Position numbers and translations under genes: made by a program. From an uncultured Desulfovibrio sp. (lineage in GTDB: Bacteria > Desulfobacterota > Desulfovibrionia > Desulfovibrionales > Desulfovibrionaceae), in the NCBI GenBank assembly GCA_913063155.1, contig CAJXYU010000002.1:310001-374000 (forward strand): DNA of 64,000 nucleotides, given 5' to 3'. How positions within the stretch are numbered: position 1 is the stretch's first letter; each line of letters opens with the position of its first letter. Below the pieces are notes generated by a model. It saw only the letters and a program-made list of their open reading frames with translations, was not told where the DNA came from and ran no database searches. This document shows, piece by piece, positions 43,787-55,100 of the stretch.

Positions 43787-45832
43787 TCAATCTTCCAATG
43801 CTTCGGCGATCTTGATCTCGTTGGCTAAAGGGTCGATTCGTCCGAAATTGATCTGGAAGCGCTGTCCCGGATAGAGCTTGTCGCCCAGGAGTTTGCGCGG
43901 TGCGCGCACGTTGATCTGCAGGTCGGGCATGGCCAGGCAGGGCAACGGTCCGTTCTCCTCCACCACGATTGCTTCGCGCAGCTTTTTGCGTTGCTGTGAC
44001 AGGTAGTAGAGCTTCCAGTAACGCGGCCGGAAGCGTTGGATCTGCCCCACGGCATGGATGCGGGCATTGAGGTTGGGCAGGCCCGTTTCCAGTTCGTCGG
44101 CAGTCAGCCGGGGCGTGCCTGTTCCGAGGAAGGTGCAGACTTGGGCCATGTTGATGAAATCCAGGTAGCGCCGCAGGGGGGAAGTGATGGACGTATAGGC
44201 CGGGACGCCGAGGGCCGCATGCCGCTTGGGATGCACCTCGGTGGTGGCGGGCATGAGCAGGCGCACCCGCTGCAGTATTTCCGTGGGGTCGCTGAAGATG
44301 CCGGCAGCGTCCGCAGGCAGGGCGATATCCTGGCAGCGATGGAGCAGGGGAACGTTGTTGTCCTTGGCCCAGAGCGCCAGGGCGCAGTTGCCCAGGATCA
44401 TGAATTCGCTGACCACCAGCTCGGCCTCCGGGCAGGGCTCCTTCAGGGTGATGGTCACTTCCGGGCGCGGTCCTTCGCCGTCCACGGTGACCACAGGCTC
44501 GGGTCTGCGGATGATGCAGGCGCCGTTGGCAATCCGCTTGCCGATAAGGGCTTTGGCCAATGCGTGGGCCGTGAGCAGGTGCTCGTCGTTTCCCCCGGCA
44601 ATGGCCTGTTCCACAGCTTCGTAGGTGGTATTGGCCTTGATGCGTACCCAGGAAAGACGGGGGGTGACGGATAGAATTTCTCCGGCCTTGTCCAGGATCA
44701 GTTCGGTCACCAGCGCCGGGCGCGGTTCGTCTTCATACAGGCTGTATAAGCCGGTCCCCAGAGACTCCGGCATCATGTGGGTGGATCCTTCGGGCAGGTA
44801 AATGCTGGAGACCCGATCGGCCACGGCCTTGTCCAGAGGGGAGCCGAAGTCCCAGTCCAGCACCGGACGAGCCAGAGCCAACTGGAGTTTGTAGCCTTCT
44901 TTGGTGCGCTCTATGAAAAATGCGTCGTCTATATCGCGGGTACTGGCCGAATCAATGCTGACGAACGGCGTCTCCTCCGGTTCTTGACCGTGTTGTTTGA
45001 ACCGCTTGAACAGCTCATCGATTCCGGCGGAGAACTCCTTGGACCATTCGTCGCCCCAGGCATACCCCGCTTCATTGAGCAGGTGGTTGTGGTGCGGCGG
45101 CAGGATGCCCCATTTCTGTGCCAGCATGAGGGCTATGTGCGGGATGTCCGGAAGTCCTTTGCGGATGGCGTTCCATATCTTCTCGGACTTTTCGTCGGCG
45201 TGCTTGCCGATCTGGTCCAACAGCACCTGTCGAAGCCGTTCCTCCACTTCCGGGTCCAGCTTGGGCAGTTTGGCCGCGTTTCCATTCGATTTGGCCTCCC
45301 AGAGCAGCCGCGTCACGTCCTGCCCCGCGGTGACCACGGCTTCGCGTTCCTTTTCCTCGGCCTGAAGGCGCAGGCGTTCCTCCACTTTTTCGGCTGGGTA
45401 TATCTCGAAATACGGGGGGCGGAACTTGAAGTGGGCCTTGGCGGCCAGCATGGCCCGGCCCAGCGCAGCCAGCCGGTCGGCGTCCGGGCTTTCCCAGAGC
45501 AGGTCCGCAAACCATTCCAGTTTGGCTTTTTTCATTTCCCCCTGGGCAAGCTCCCAGAGTTCCATGACGTCGAGGCCGGCGTGGATTTCACCACGTTTTT
45601 CCTGGTGAGCGTTGAGTTTGTCCTGGATCTCCTGCTTGGATGCGGACGGGTCGTACCCAGGGCCGTACCAGGGCAGAACCCGGGCTGCCGGGAGTTTCAT
45701 TTCCCGTTTGTTGATGGTCCAGATTCTCAATTTGCCAGGCTGTTCCTCCAGCACCCAGGCGAGCTGAGGCTGGTCTCCGTGCATGAATTCGACCACTGCG
45801 CCGGGGCGGATGTATGTCATCGTATTGTTCAT
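43787..45832 (-). CDS. RNase II/R-family exoribonuclease (RNB domain)
   Basis: A 681-residue protein. The N-terminus has an atypical SH3/OB-like start (YIRPGAVVEFMHGDQPQLAW) and a helical part, in place of the usual cold-shock domains. The RNB catalytic domain begins around 290, with FVSIDSASTRDIDDAFFIER holding the Asp cluster, and continues through PESLGTGLYSLYEDEPRPAL and YTSITSPLRRYLDFINMAQV. It degrades RNA 3' to 5'. The divergent N-terminus suggests a specialised RNase II-like enzyme rather than RNase R. ATG 45832; an ATG at 45820 is an option. Confidence 0.9.
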   Translation of the reverse strand: MNNTMTYIRPGAVVEFMHGDQPQLAWVLEEQPGKLRIWTINKREMKLPAARVLPWYGPGYDPSASKQEIQDKLNAHQEKRGEIHAGLDVMELWELAQGEMKKAKLEWFADLLWESPDADRLAALGRAMLAAKAHFKFRPPYFEIYPAEKVEERLRLQAEEKEREAVVTAGQDVTRLLWEAKSNGNAAKLPKLDPEVEERLRQVLLDQIGKHADEKSEKIWNAIRKGLPDIPHIALMLAQKWGILPPHHNHLLNEAGYAWGDEWSKEFSAGIDELFKRFKQHGQEPEETPFVSIDSASTRDIDDAFFIERTKEGYKLQLALARPVLDWDFGSPLDKAVADRVSSIYLPEGSTHMMPESLGTGLYSLYEDEPRPALVTELILDKAGEILSVTPRLSWVRIKANTTYEAVEQAIAGGNDEHLLTAHALAKALIGKRIANGACIIRRPEPVVTVDGEGPRPEVTITLKEPCPEAELVVSEFMILGNCALALWAKDNNVPLLHRCQDIALPADAAGIFSDPTEILQRVRLLMPATTEVHPKRHAALGVPAYTSITSPLRRYLDFINMAQVCTFLGTGTPRLTADELETGLPNLNARIHAVGQIQRFRPRYWKLYYLSQQRKKLREAIVVEENGPLPCLAMPDLQINVRAPRKLLGDKLYPGQRFQINFGRIDPLANEIKIAEALED

Positions 45833-45871
45833 GGAATCCTTTCAGTAATATATCCGTGCCCCAAATGAAAA

Positions 45872-45908
45872 GGCTTCGCGGGCCACTAAGGGGCAAACCC
45901 GCGAAGCC
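45872..45908 (-). terminator. Terminator of the AICAR transformylase gene
   Basis: An 11-bp perfect stem, GGCTTCGCGGG (45872-45882) with CCCGCGAAGCC (45898-45908). On the minus strand it is followed by TTTTCATTTGG. It lies between purH-C and the RNase gene. Confidence 0.8.
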
Positions 45909-45956
45909 GATTCGTCTTCTATACTATTTAGGCGGCGAACTCTAGCCCGAACTATA

Positions 45957-47231
45957 CTAATGCTTGAAAGAGCGCTGACCCGTAAAGACCATGGCCACCT
46001 GCGGAGTCGCTTCGTTCACGGCCTGGATGACTTCGAAGTCGCGGATGGAGCCGCCGGGCTGGGCAATGGCGCTGACGCCTTCGTCGATGCACAGGTCCAC
46101 ACCGTCGCGGAACGGGAAGAAACCGTCGGAAACCACCACGGAGCCGGGAAGGCCACCGCGGTCTTCCTTGGTCTTTGCCTCGATGGCTTCCAGTTTGGCG
46201 GCCATTTCCGGGTCGTTTTTGGCGGCCAGTTTGATCTCGAACAGGGATTTGCCCAGCTCGTTGAAGGCCAGCAGGTCCGCATATTTGGTGTAGGCCTTGC
46301 TGATGGCCAGCTGCACACAGCCCACGCGGTCCTGTTCCCCGGTGCCGATGGCCGTGGTCACGCCGTTCTTGACGAAAAGCACTGAGTTGGAGGTCACGCC
46401 TGCCTCGACCGCCCAAGCGAAGAGCAGGTCGTCAGCTTCCTTTGTCGAGAGCTTGCGCGCCGTGTAGGCGTTGCCGTCCTTCTCGGCCGTGCCCGGAATG
46501 AAGTCTTCGGCTTTGAGAATCGCATTGCGGAAGGAAAACTGCAGAACCATGCCGCCGTCGGTCAGGGACTTGATGTCCAGGAACGGCTGCTGGATGACCT
46601 GTTCCAGGTCGTTGATGCCCGGTATCTGGAGGATACGCAGGTTTTTGCGTTTCTTGAGTTCCTCAAGGGCGTCCGCCTCGAAATTCGGCGCGGCCACCAC
46701 TTCGAAGTAGGCGCTGTTGATGACCTCGGCGGTGGCCATGTCCAGCGTGCGGTTGACCACCACGGCTCCGCCGAAGGCGGCGATGCGGTCTGCATCAAAG
46801 GCTCGCTTCATGGCCGTGGCCAGGCCTTCGTCGGCCCAGGCTGCGCCGCAGGGGTTGTTGTGCTTGAGAATGAGCGCTGCGGGTTTCGCCGAAAGATACT
46901 GGAGGATGTTCAGGGCGTTATCAACGTCGGTCAGGTTGGTTTTGCCCGGATGCTTGCCCGCCTGGAGCATGTTTTCCTCGGTGAGAGCGGAAACCAGCTT
47001 CATACCCGGGCCGCGGAACCGCACGCCTCCCACTTCCAGCTCGGATTCCTTGAGTTCGAACAGGGCGGCCGGTTGGTCCGGGTTTTCACCATAGCGGAGC
47101 CCCTTGGTCTCGCCGTCGATTTCCCAGGTCCTTTTCCTGAATACCATTTCCTGCTCACCCAGCTTGAGGGTCATCTCCTCGGGAAAGGGATCCTGTTGCA
47201 GGGTCTTATACATGTTCTTGAGATCACTCAT
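45957..47231 (-). CDS. purH: AICAR transformylase (C-terminal half of PurH as a separate gene)
   Basis: A 424-residue enzyme matching the formyltransferase domain of PurH: GLRYGENPDQPAALFE, LKHNNPCGAAWAD (the catalytic Lys-His pair), IAAFGGAVVVNR, VVSDGFFPFRDGVDLCIDEG and QPGGSIRDFEVIQAVNE with MVFTGQRSFKH at the end. It transfers formyl from 10-formyl-THF to AICAR, feeding the IMP cyclohydrolase encoded 5.8 kb away on the other strand. Its N-terminus (FRKRTWEIDGETKGLRYG) replaces the linker that joins the two halves in fused PurH. Confidence 0.93.
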   Translation of the reverse strand: MSDLKNMYKTLQQDPFPEEMTLKLGEQEMVFRKRTWEIDGETKGLRYGENPDQPAALFELKESELEVGGVRFRGPGMKLVSALTEENMLQAGKHPGKTNLTDVDNALNILQYLSAKPAALILKHNNPCGAAWADEGLATAMKRAFDADRIAAFGGAVVVNRTLDMATAEVINSAYFEVVAAPNFEADALEELKKRKNLRILQIPGINDLEQVIQQPFLDIKSLTDGGMVLQFSFRNAILKAEDFIPGTAEKDGNAYTARKLSTKEADDLLFAWAVEAGVTSNSVLFVKNGVTTAIGTGEQDRVGCVQLAISKAYTKYADLLAFNELGKSLFEIKLAAKNDPEMAAKLEAIEAKTKEDRGGLPGSVVVSDGFFPFRDGVDLCIDEGVSAIAQPGGSIRDFEVIQAVNEATPQVAMVFTGQRSFKH

Positions 47232-47526
47232 TGCTTTGACTCCCTATGTTTTCCGTGGTTGCGCGCTCTTAACACAGGTTTATAGGAGCGGCAATCGGAC
47301 CGTTAGTTTGCTAACTATTCCTTATGGCCAATGCGTAAATAAGCCACCGATATATTAAAATATGTTGTCTTTTCGCCTGTGGCGAAGCGGTGGTGGCCCG
47401 GACAATATGACGGAAATATCTGACGTTTTTACGATTATCATTAGTCTTGGCTTGAATGTGTGCTATAGAAAAAGCGTTGAGTAGTGTATCCGACCTGATT
47501 GCGAGGCGCTTTCCAAGGAGGAGTTC

Positions 47527-49233
47527 ATGAAGTTCAAGGCGTTCAGGAACTGGGGGATGACGTCCAAGATTCTTACTATTTTTTCCGGCACGGCCATTTT
47601 GGTGCTGCTGGGGATGCTGTTCTACTATCTGCCCACTACCGGGGCGGCGCTCATGGAGGAAAAGCGTATTGCGGTCATGAGCACCGTGGACGTGGCTTAC
47701 TCCGTTATCGACTACTTCGGACAGAAGGTGGCCTCGGGCAAGCTGACCAAGGAAGAAGCCCAGAAGCAGGCTGCGGAAGAGATTAAACTGCTTCGCTACA
47801 AGGGCAATGAATATTTTTGGATCAACGATCTCAAACCGGTCATGATCATGCATGCCGTCAAGCCGGCTCTGGACGGCAAGGACCTTTCCGGCATCAAGGA
47901 TCCCAACGGGGTGTTCCTGTTCACTGAAATGGCCAAGGTTTGCCGGGAAAAGGGCCAGGGATTCGTGAACTACTTTTGGCCCAAGCCCGGATCGGATGCG
48001 CCTGAGCCAAAGATCTCCTACGTCAAACTCTACAAGCCCTGGGGATGGGTCCTGGGTAGCGGCATCTACGTGGATGATGTGGATGCGCAGATGAATTCCA
48101 TGCGCATCAAAGTGCTTATTCCCACCATATTGCTGCTTGCCGTCATTTTCGCCATCGTCATTGCTGTCGTCCGCAGCATGGTCGGGCCGCTTCGCAGGGC
48201 CGTGGATGTCTCCAACCGTATGTCCGAAGGCGATCTGACCGTGAATATTTCCGATACGGCTGACGACGAGGCCGGGCAGGTGCTTGGAGCCATGCGGCAT
48301 ATGATCGATCAACTCAGGGCCGTGGTGGCCGAGGTCACCCTGGCGTCGGAAAACGTCACAGCCGGCAGCGAGGAACTCGCTTCCGCGTCCATGGAATTGT
48401 CTCAGGGGGCCAACACCCAGGCCTCGGCAGTGGAAGAGGTGTCCGCATCCATGGAGCAGATGACTTCAAGCATCAGCCAGAATGCGGAAAATGCGAAGAC
48501 CACGGACAGCATAGCCTTGAAAGCGGCTTCCGACACCGCAAAGGGCGGTGATGCGGTCAGCAACACAGTACACGCCATGAAGGAGATCGCGGAGAAGATC
48601 CTCATTGTCGAGGAAATCGCCCGTCAGACCAACCTGCTGGCGCTCAATGCGGCCATTGAGGCCGCACGCGCCGGGGAACACGGCAAGGGGTTCGCCGTCG
48701 TGGCCGCGGAAGTGCGCAAGCTGGCCGAACGTTCCGGGCAGGCTGCAGCGGAAATAAGCGAGCTTTCATCCAACAGCATGAAGGTTGCCGGAGAAGCGGG
48801 GGAGTTGCTGGAACGCATTGTCCCGGACATCAACAAGACCGCTGAACTGGTCCAGGAGATAGCCTCGGCCAGTGACGAGCAGAATGCCGGAGCCGAACAG
48901 GTCAACGGCGGGATCCAGGAGCTGAACAAAGTGGTGCAGCAGAATGCATCGGCATCCGAGGAAGTGGCCTCCACCGCGGAAGAGCTTTCCGGACAGGCCG
49001 AACAATTGCAGGAAACCATCCGCTTCTTCCGTTTGGACAATTCCACGTTGCGCGACATGCAGAGCCAGCAGCAGGTCGGCAGGGGGCCGGTGAAGCCCAA
49101 AGCGGCTCGGCGTCCAGCCCCTGAGGCGCTGGCCCCGCCGAAATCCGCCCCCAAGGGCGGCGGCCCGGCCGCTCCCATTGACGAGGGCGGTGTGGATTTG
49201 ACCATGGATGACGAAGATTTTGAGCGTTTCTAG
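47527..49233 (+). CDS. Methyl-accepting chemotaxis protein with single Cache domain
   Basis: A 568-residue chemoreceptor. TM1 is [21 protein letters not shown] periplasmic sCache_2-type sensor follows, with [20 protein letters not shown] and [22 protein letters not shown]2 is [20 protein letters not shown], then HAMP and the signalling domain with the hairpin tip [20 protein letters not shown]. sCache_2 sensors bind small organic acids. A Pro/Ala-rich tail follows the signalling domain, with an acidic end and no CheR-docking pentapeptide. Ribosome site AGGAGG precedes ATG 47527. Confidence 0.95.
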   Translation: MKFKAFRNWGMTSKILTIFSGTAILVLLGMLFYYLPTTGAALMEEKRIAVMSTVDVAYSVIDYFGQKVASGKLTKEEAQKQAAEEIKLLRYKGNEYFWINDLKPVMIMHAVKPALDGKDLSGIKDPNGVFLFTEMAKVCREKGQGFVNYFWPKPGSDAPEPKISYVKLYKPWGWVLGSGIYVDDVDAQMNSMRIKVLIPTILLLAVIFAIVIAVVRSMVGPLRRAVDVSNRMSEGDLTVNISDTADDEAGQVLGAMRHMIDQLRAVVAEVTLASENVTAGSEELASASMELSQGANTQASAVEEVSASMEQMTSSISQNAENAKTTDSIALKAASDTAKGGDAVSNTVHAMKEIAEKILIVEEIARQTNLLALNAAIEAARAGEHGKGFAVVAAEVRKLAERSGQAAAEISELSSNSMKVAGEAGELLERIVPDINKTAELVQEIASASDEQNAGAEQVNGGIQELNKVVQQNASASEEVASTAEELSGQAEQLQETIRFFRLDNSTLRDMQSQQQVGRGPVKPKAARRPAPEALAPPKSAPKGGGPAAPIDEGGVDLTMDDEDFERF

Positions 49234-49258
49234 GCGTTGTGAGTCCTCCTCTTTTCAA

Positions 49259-49284
49259 GGCCCCGGCTTTGTCCGGGGCCTTTT
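49259..49284 (+). terminator. Terminator of the first chemoreceptor gene
   Basis: GGCCCCGG (49259-49266) pairs perfectly with CCGGGGCC (49273-49280), followed by four Ts. Confidence 0.85.
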
Positions 49285-49410
49285 GGTGGAAGTGGCCGAT
49301 TTGACCGGAAATTTGGGTTTGGCGGGCCTGCATGTTTTCTGCTATAGGTATTTACCGCGCGTGTGTCTTGTGGACTGCGCCGGTAAATTTTATCGAGGAA
49401 CTCACACATA

Positions 49411-49818
49411 ATGGCTGAATCTTATCTGGAAAAAGCAATCGTCAAACTGGCGCGGCAACTCAACGCCTATGACGAAGCTTCTCTCATGAGTCTGTGGGAG
49501 AAGTACGCCGAACAGGTCCGCCGTTTCGAGCCGACCAAACGCTGGGAAGAATCCGTACTGGTCTTCAACATGATCCAGTCCATGCGTTTCAAAAACCAGC
49601 TCTTCAATTACAATTGGGCTCAATCCCGCGAGCCGGAACCCGAGATCCGCACCGACCTCGCCGCGTTGACCGCGCCCGAGCAGCCCGTGCGAAACGTTCC
49701 GCGGCAGGATTCCGCACCTACCAAGGCCGAAGGACTGCGCTCCGTGGACAAGGACGAGGACGCGAAGGATCGGCGCAAGGGCAAGGTGCTCAAGCTTACC
49801 CCCAAGGACAGTGACTGA
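49411..49818 (+). CDS. Small conserved-looking protein of unknown function
   Basis: I do not recognise this 135-residue protein. Residues 1-75 look like a compact helical domain (YLEKAIVKLARQLNAYDEAS, RFEPTKRWEESVLVFNMIQS). The rest is low-complexity and charged (KAEGLRSVDKDEDAKDRRKG), probably disordered. There is no signal peptide. It lies between the chemoreceptor terminator and purA, co-directional with purA and 108 bases from it, so it may be independently transcribed. The sequence style is that of a lineage-restricted cytoplasmic protein. Confidence 0.75.
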   Translation: MAESYLEKAIVKLARQLNAYDEASLMSLWEKYAEQVRRFEPTKRWEESVLVFNMIQSMRFKNQLFNYNWAQSREPEPEIRTDLAALTAPEQPVRNVPRQDSAPTKAEGLRSVDKDEDAKDRRKGKVLKLTPKDSD

Positions 49819-49854
49819 TCCTCGCGGTTGACAGGCCCCTGCATCATTCATTAA

Positions 49855-51201
<1,347 letters not shown>

Positions 51202-51211
51202 GGAATAAACC

Positions 51212-52054
51212 ATGGTGTCCGGGCTGTTTGATCCGTTTTCCCTCCTCAAAGGACAGGAACATGTCCTCGAGCGCCTGGACGCCATGGCGTCCGATCCTCC
51301 GCAGAGCATCGTCATAGAAGGCGGCACCGAGGAAGAGCGCGTGGCGCTCTCCCTGTACTGGGCCATGCGTCTCAACTGCAAGAAAGCGGATGTTCCGTGC
51401 GGTTCGTGTGCATCCTGCCGGCAGATCATGGACCTTGCTTTCAGCGATCTGCTCTTTTTTGACGGTCGTGAAGGGCCCATCAAGATAGCCGACGTGCGGG
51501 AAGCCCGTCCGGTCTGGGGACAGCCGCCCAACGGCGACGGTTACCGTGTGACCATCTTTGCGGAGGCCCAGTCCTTCGGGGTCGAGGCTGCCAATGCGTT
51601 GCTGAAGTCCCTTGAGGAACCGCGGCCCGGTAATGTTTTCGTGCTGGCCGCGCCCCAACGGGAACGGCTGCTGGAAACCTTGGTTTCCCGCAGTTGGGTG
51701 GTGACCATGGCCTGGCCCGATATCAGGCGGAACAATGCCGAGATCAATGAATGGACCTCGGCCCTGGCAGGATTCTGGCGCTCCGGTCGGGGCTGGTTTG
51801 AGCGCACCTCTCCCAAGGGGGCTGTGAGCAAGGAACTGGCGCAGCAGGTGGTGCTTGGCATGCAGCGGGAATTGCGCGAGGCCCTCAAGGGCGAAGCCTC
51901 CACGCCCGTTGCCCAACAGCTTTCCCAATCCTACGACCTGCGCGCCTTGCGCCGCATCGACCTGGTGCTCTGTCAGGCGCAGGATTCCCTCAATACCCAA
52001 GTCGCGGTCAACCCGTCTCTGGTGCTGGACTGGGTAGCTACCAGACTCGTTTAG
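51212..52054 (+). CDS. holB: DNA polymerase III delta-prime subunit
   Basis: A 280-residue clamp-loader subunit. It shows the AAA-like delta-prime layout: FDPFSLLKGQEHVLERL, a degenerate Walker A (VIEGGTEEERVALS, unable to bind ATP normally), the zinc site C56/C63/C66/C69 (NCKKADVPCGSCASCRQ), and the VTIFAEAQSFGVEAANALLK region with KSLEEPRPGNVFVLAAPQRE. It helps load the beta clamp on DNA. It follows purA with a 10-base gap. It is a little short for the family, with a reduced C-terminal collar domain. Confidence 0.9.
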   Translation: MVSGLFDPFSLLKGQEHVLERLDAMASDPPQSIVIEGGTEEERVALSLYWAMRLNCKKADVPCGSCASCRQIMDLAFSDLLFFDGREGPIKIADVREARPVWGQPPNGDGYRVTIFAEAQSFGVEAANALLKSLEEPRPGNVFVLAAPQRERLLETLVSRSWVVTMAWPDIRRNNAEINEWTSALAGFWRSGRGWFERTSPKGAVSKELAQQVVLGMQRELREALKGEASTPVAQQLSQSYDLRALRRIDLVLCQAQDSLNTQVAVNPSLVLDWVATRLV

Positions 52055-52132
52055 ACATTCCGAAAATACGGCCTGCGCCAAAGAACTTGAACAGACCTGC
52101 GGAGGAAAGTGCGGCAGGACCTTTCTCGCAGC

Positions 52133-55100
52133 CTATATCAGTTTGATTCGGGTGCAATGCGATCCTTTGGGAATGAACGATTCCATTTCCAGGTAGTCAT
52201 GGAGAGGACGTTTGAGCATCTTGTGCAGGAATGTCGAGGCCTGTGCTTCAATGATTCGGTCCGGTTTATCGAAGGTCTCGCAGAAAACCTCGCCCCAGGT
52301 AGTGGAATAGACGATCGTTGCCTGGTCCACCCTTTTCAGGTCGTGCGGTGCGGTCATGTTGAGCACGAATAGTGCCCGGATGACCTGCTCCGGCTCGAGA
52401 CCTTCGTCGATGTCCCGCTCAAAAGTCTCCTCCAGCGGAAAGAACTGGTGCATGGATGCGAAAAGTTTTTGGATGTCGGCCACGGCCAGTGGGGCGATGG
52501 TCCTGTCCGCCTGGATGAGGACATTGGGAGTGTACAGGCCGTTGAAGAACACCCAGGAGAGGAGCATTGCCGGATCGTAGTCCCTGCGCAGCACCTGCAT
52601 TTCGCGCACTGAGGATTTGCCTTCCGATTTTTGGCTGCCCTGAACCACCCAGACCGTTTTTTTCCCCGGCTTTTTGATGGCGGAAAGTTGCAGGGTGGAA
52701 AAGGCATTCTTGCCTACATCCATGAACGGCACCCGGGTGACCTTGTTTTTCTTCTTGGCGAAGTTTGCGGCAATGCGCCTGCCGAGCCGCGTCATGTCTT
52801 CCGGAGTGATCATTGCCGAAGTATTGCCGCCATCTTCGTGCAGTTCTTTCTGGATCCTCTGGTAGGTCGCGGTCATGAATCTGCTGACAGCCTCTCCGGT
52901 TTTCAGGGACTTGCTGAAGTTCCAAGGTTTTTTTTGCGGAATTGTGCGGCCCGAGACAGCTGTGTGCTCTCCGAAAATGGTTTGTACCATGCGCCTGCCG
53001 TCCTCGCTGTCCGGGTGGTCCAGGAACATGGTGATGCCGTTGAAGTCCGCCTTGGAGACAAATGACTCTGTGAGCAGGGTGACGGCGTCCGTGTCGTCGG
53101 TTTCAGTGTAATGCTTGCGCAGTGCCCGGAACAGGGCCGTGTAGGAATCAATATGCTGGATGTCGGTGACGCCGTTGAATACGTTGCCTTTGATGGTGTC
53201 GCACAGCGGCATTCCACCGCTGGCGTCTGCTCCGGAATATATGTCCAGCAGGCCGAGTTTCATGACCGATTTGAACGGACTGTGCAGGGCTTTGACGATC
53301 TGCCACATGGCCGCTCCGAAAAATTCTCCGGGAGGAATGGTGTCCAGAGGGCCGAGATCGACGATGCGGTTTTCTCCGGTTATGGGGTAGTCAATGGCTT
53401 CCCGGGCGTATTGTTCGTGGATTTTTCTGCTCGCTCCCGCCGGGATCACCCACCACGCCAGATTTTTGCCTGCCAGCTTGAGAGCCGAACGGTAGAATTC
53501 TTCCTTGAGCAGAATGGCTTGGGCAGATCCGGAGCTTTCCTTGTCGCTGTAGCCGAAATTGTTCTGGCGGATGTTTTCTTCGCTCATGGGGAAGAAGTGG
53601 GCCTCCAGATTGAATTGCAGGTCCGCCCACAAGGTCAGTGCGTCCAGTTTTTTTCTCAGTCCCTGCATGGCGCTGCGGGTGGCCGTGTCGTCGCTGATGC
53701 ACACCCAGCAATCTATGTCCGATTCCGCGGTTTGGGCCACGCTGCCGTAGCTGCCCATGGTGTAGAGGCCGGTGATCATGACCGTTGGCTTGTCGTGGCC
53801 GGGTTCCAATCCCGGGAAAATCTCACGAGCCAGCTTCAAGGTGGTGGAATTGGGTGTATAGCCGGCGACGGTGCAGATCGGTACTTGGGAAATACCGAGC
53901 TTCTGGTCGAAGAGATCTGTGTGCAGAATGTAGGGAAGCAAGCGGATGAATCGTGCTTTTTCGTCTCCCAGGATGTGCAGGCCCCGCTCGGACCGCATGC
54001 GGTTGTCCCGCAGCATGGAGGCTTCGCGTCGGGCGAAGTCCAACTGGCGTATCCAGCGGACGGCGGCGCGGTGAATCGTGGGAGCGGCCTCGGGCTTCAT
54101 GGCTGTCTCCGGCAGTGGCGGCAGATGTTTCGTCAGTTGTATCGCCGCTTCATGCAGCCACTCCAAGCGCGCCTGGATCAGGAAAGGGTGGTCGGACCGT
54201 ACTCCTCTGATGCGGCTGCCATGGATTGTGCAGCCCGTGAAGTCGGTTCCGGGGAAGTGGCAGTCCACAAGGGTGGAGTGGTTCAGGGAGCTGTCGATGA
54301 ATTCGCATCCCTCCAGTTCCGCGCCGACCATGGAGGAGTGGCTCAGGTCCGACCCCAGGAGGGTACACCCGTCCATTCGGGTGTCCTGACAGCGGGAGGC
54401 CGTGAGAAAGCACTGGTCGAAGGTGCACTGGGTCATGTCCGTTTTCACCAGGCTGGCATCCGGCATGATCGCACCTTTGAATGCGCAGTGATTGAAGACG
54501 CTCGCCGCCAGGGTGGCGTCACGGAAGTCGCTGTAGAGGAATTCACAGTTCTGGAAGCTTGTTTTTTCAAAGCGGGTTCGGTCCAGGCGGCAGTCGTTGA
54601 AAGTGCATTCCGTAAACCGTGCGCGTTTGAACCTGCCGTCGCTCAGGTCGCACTCCCTGAATGTGACCTTGAAAAAGGAGACGCTGTCGAAAATGGCGTT
54701 CGTGATCCGGTTGCCTTTGAACTGTTTTCGTTTCAGGTCGGTCTTGCGCAGTATTGAGTCGGGAAATTCCTGACCCGTGGTCTCGGCTCCCTTGTCCAGA
54801 CGCTTGGCAAGCGCCTGGCGTTTATCACCCAGTATGCGGCCCATCAGGCTGGGTCTGGTCTCTTCTTCGGTCGGGAAGCTGCAGGAGGGACGGATACCGT
54901 CGGGCGTTTCCGGCAGGGTGGCGGCGTTTTCCGATACAAAGGCCTTGAGTTGTGCCGCGTACATGACGCTTTCATCCGGTTCCGTCTTGAGCTGGGCGGC
55001 AAGAAAGTCCGGATCCATGACGGCTATGGCTGTGAACATGTGGGCCAGGAAAGCGTTGTTGTTTTGGGGGGGGAGTTCCCTGAGCAGAAATTCCATGCCG

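Noticed and set aside
53111-54757. 548-codon open frame antisense to the adenylate cyclase gene
   Set aside because: The minus-strand translation carries CyaA and pentapeptide motifs; the antisense frame has none.
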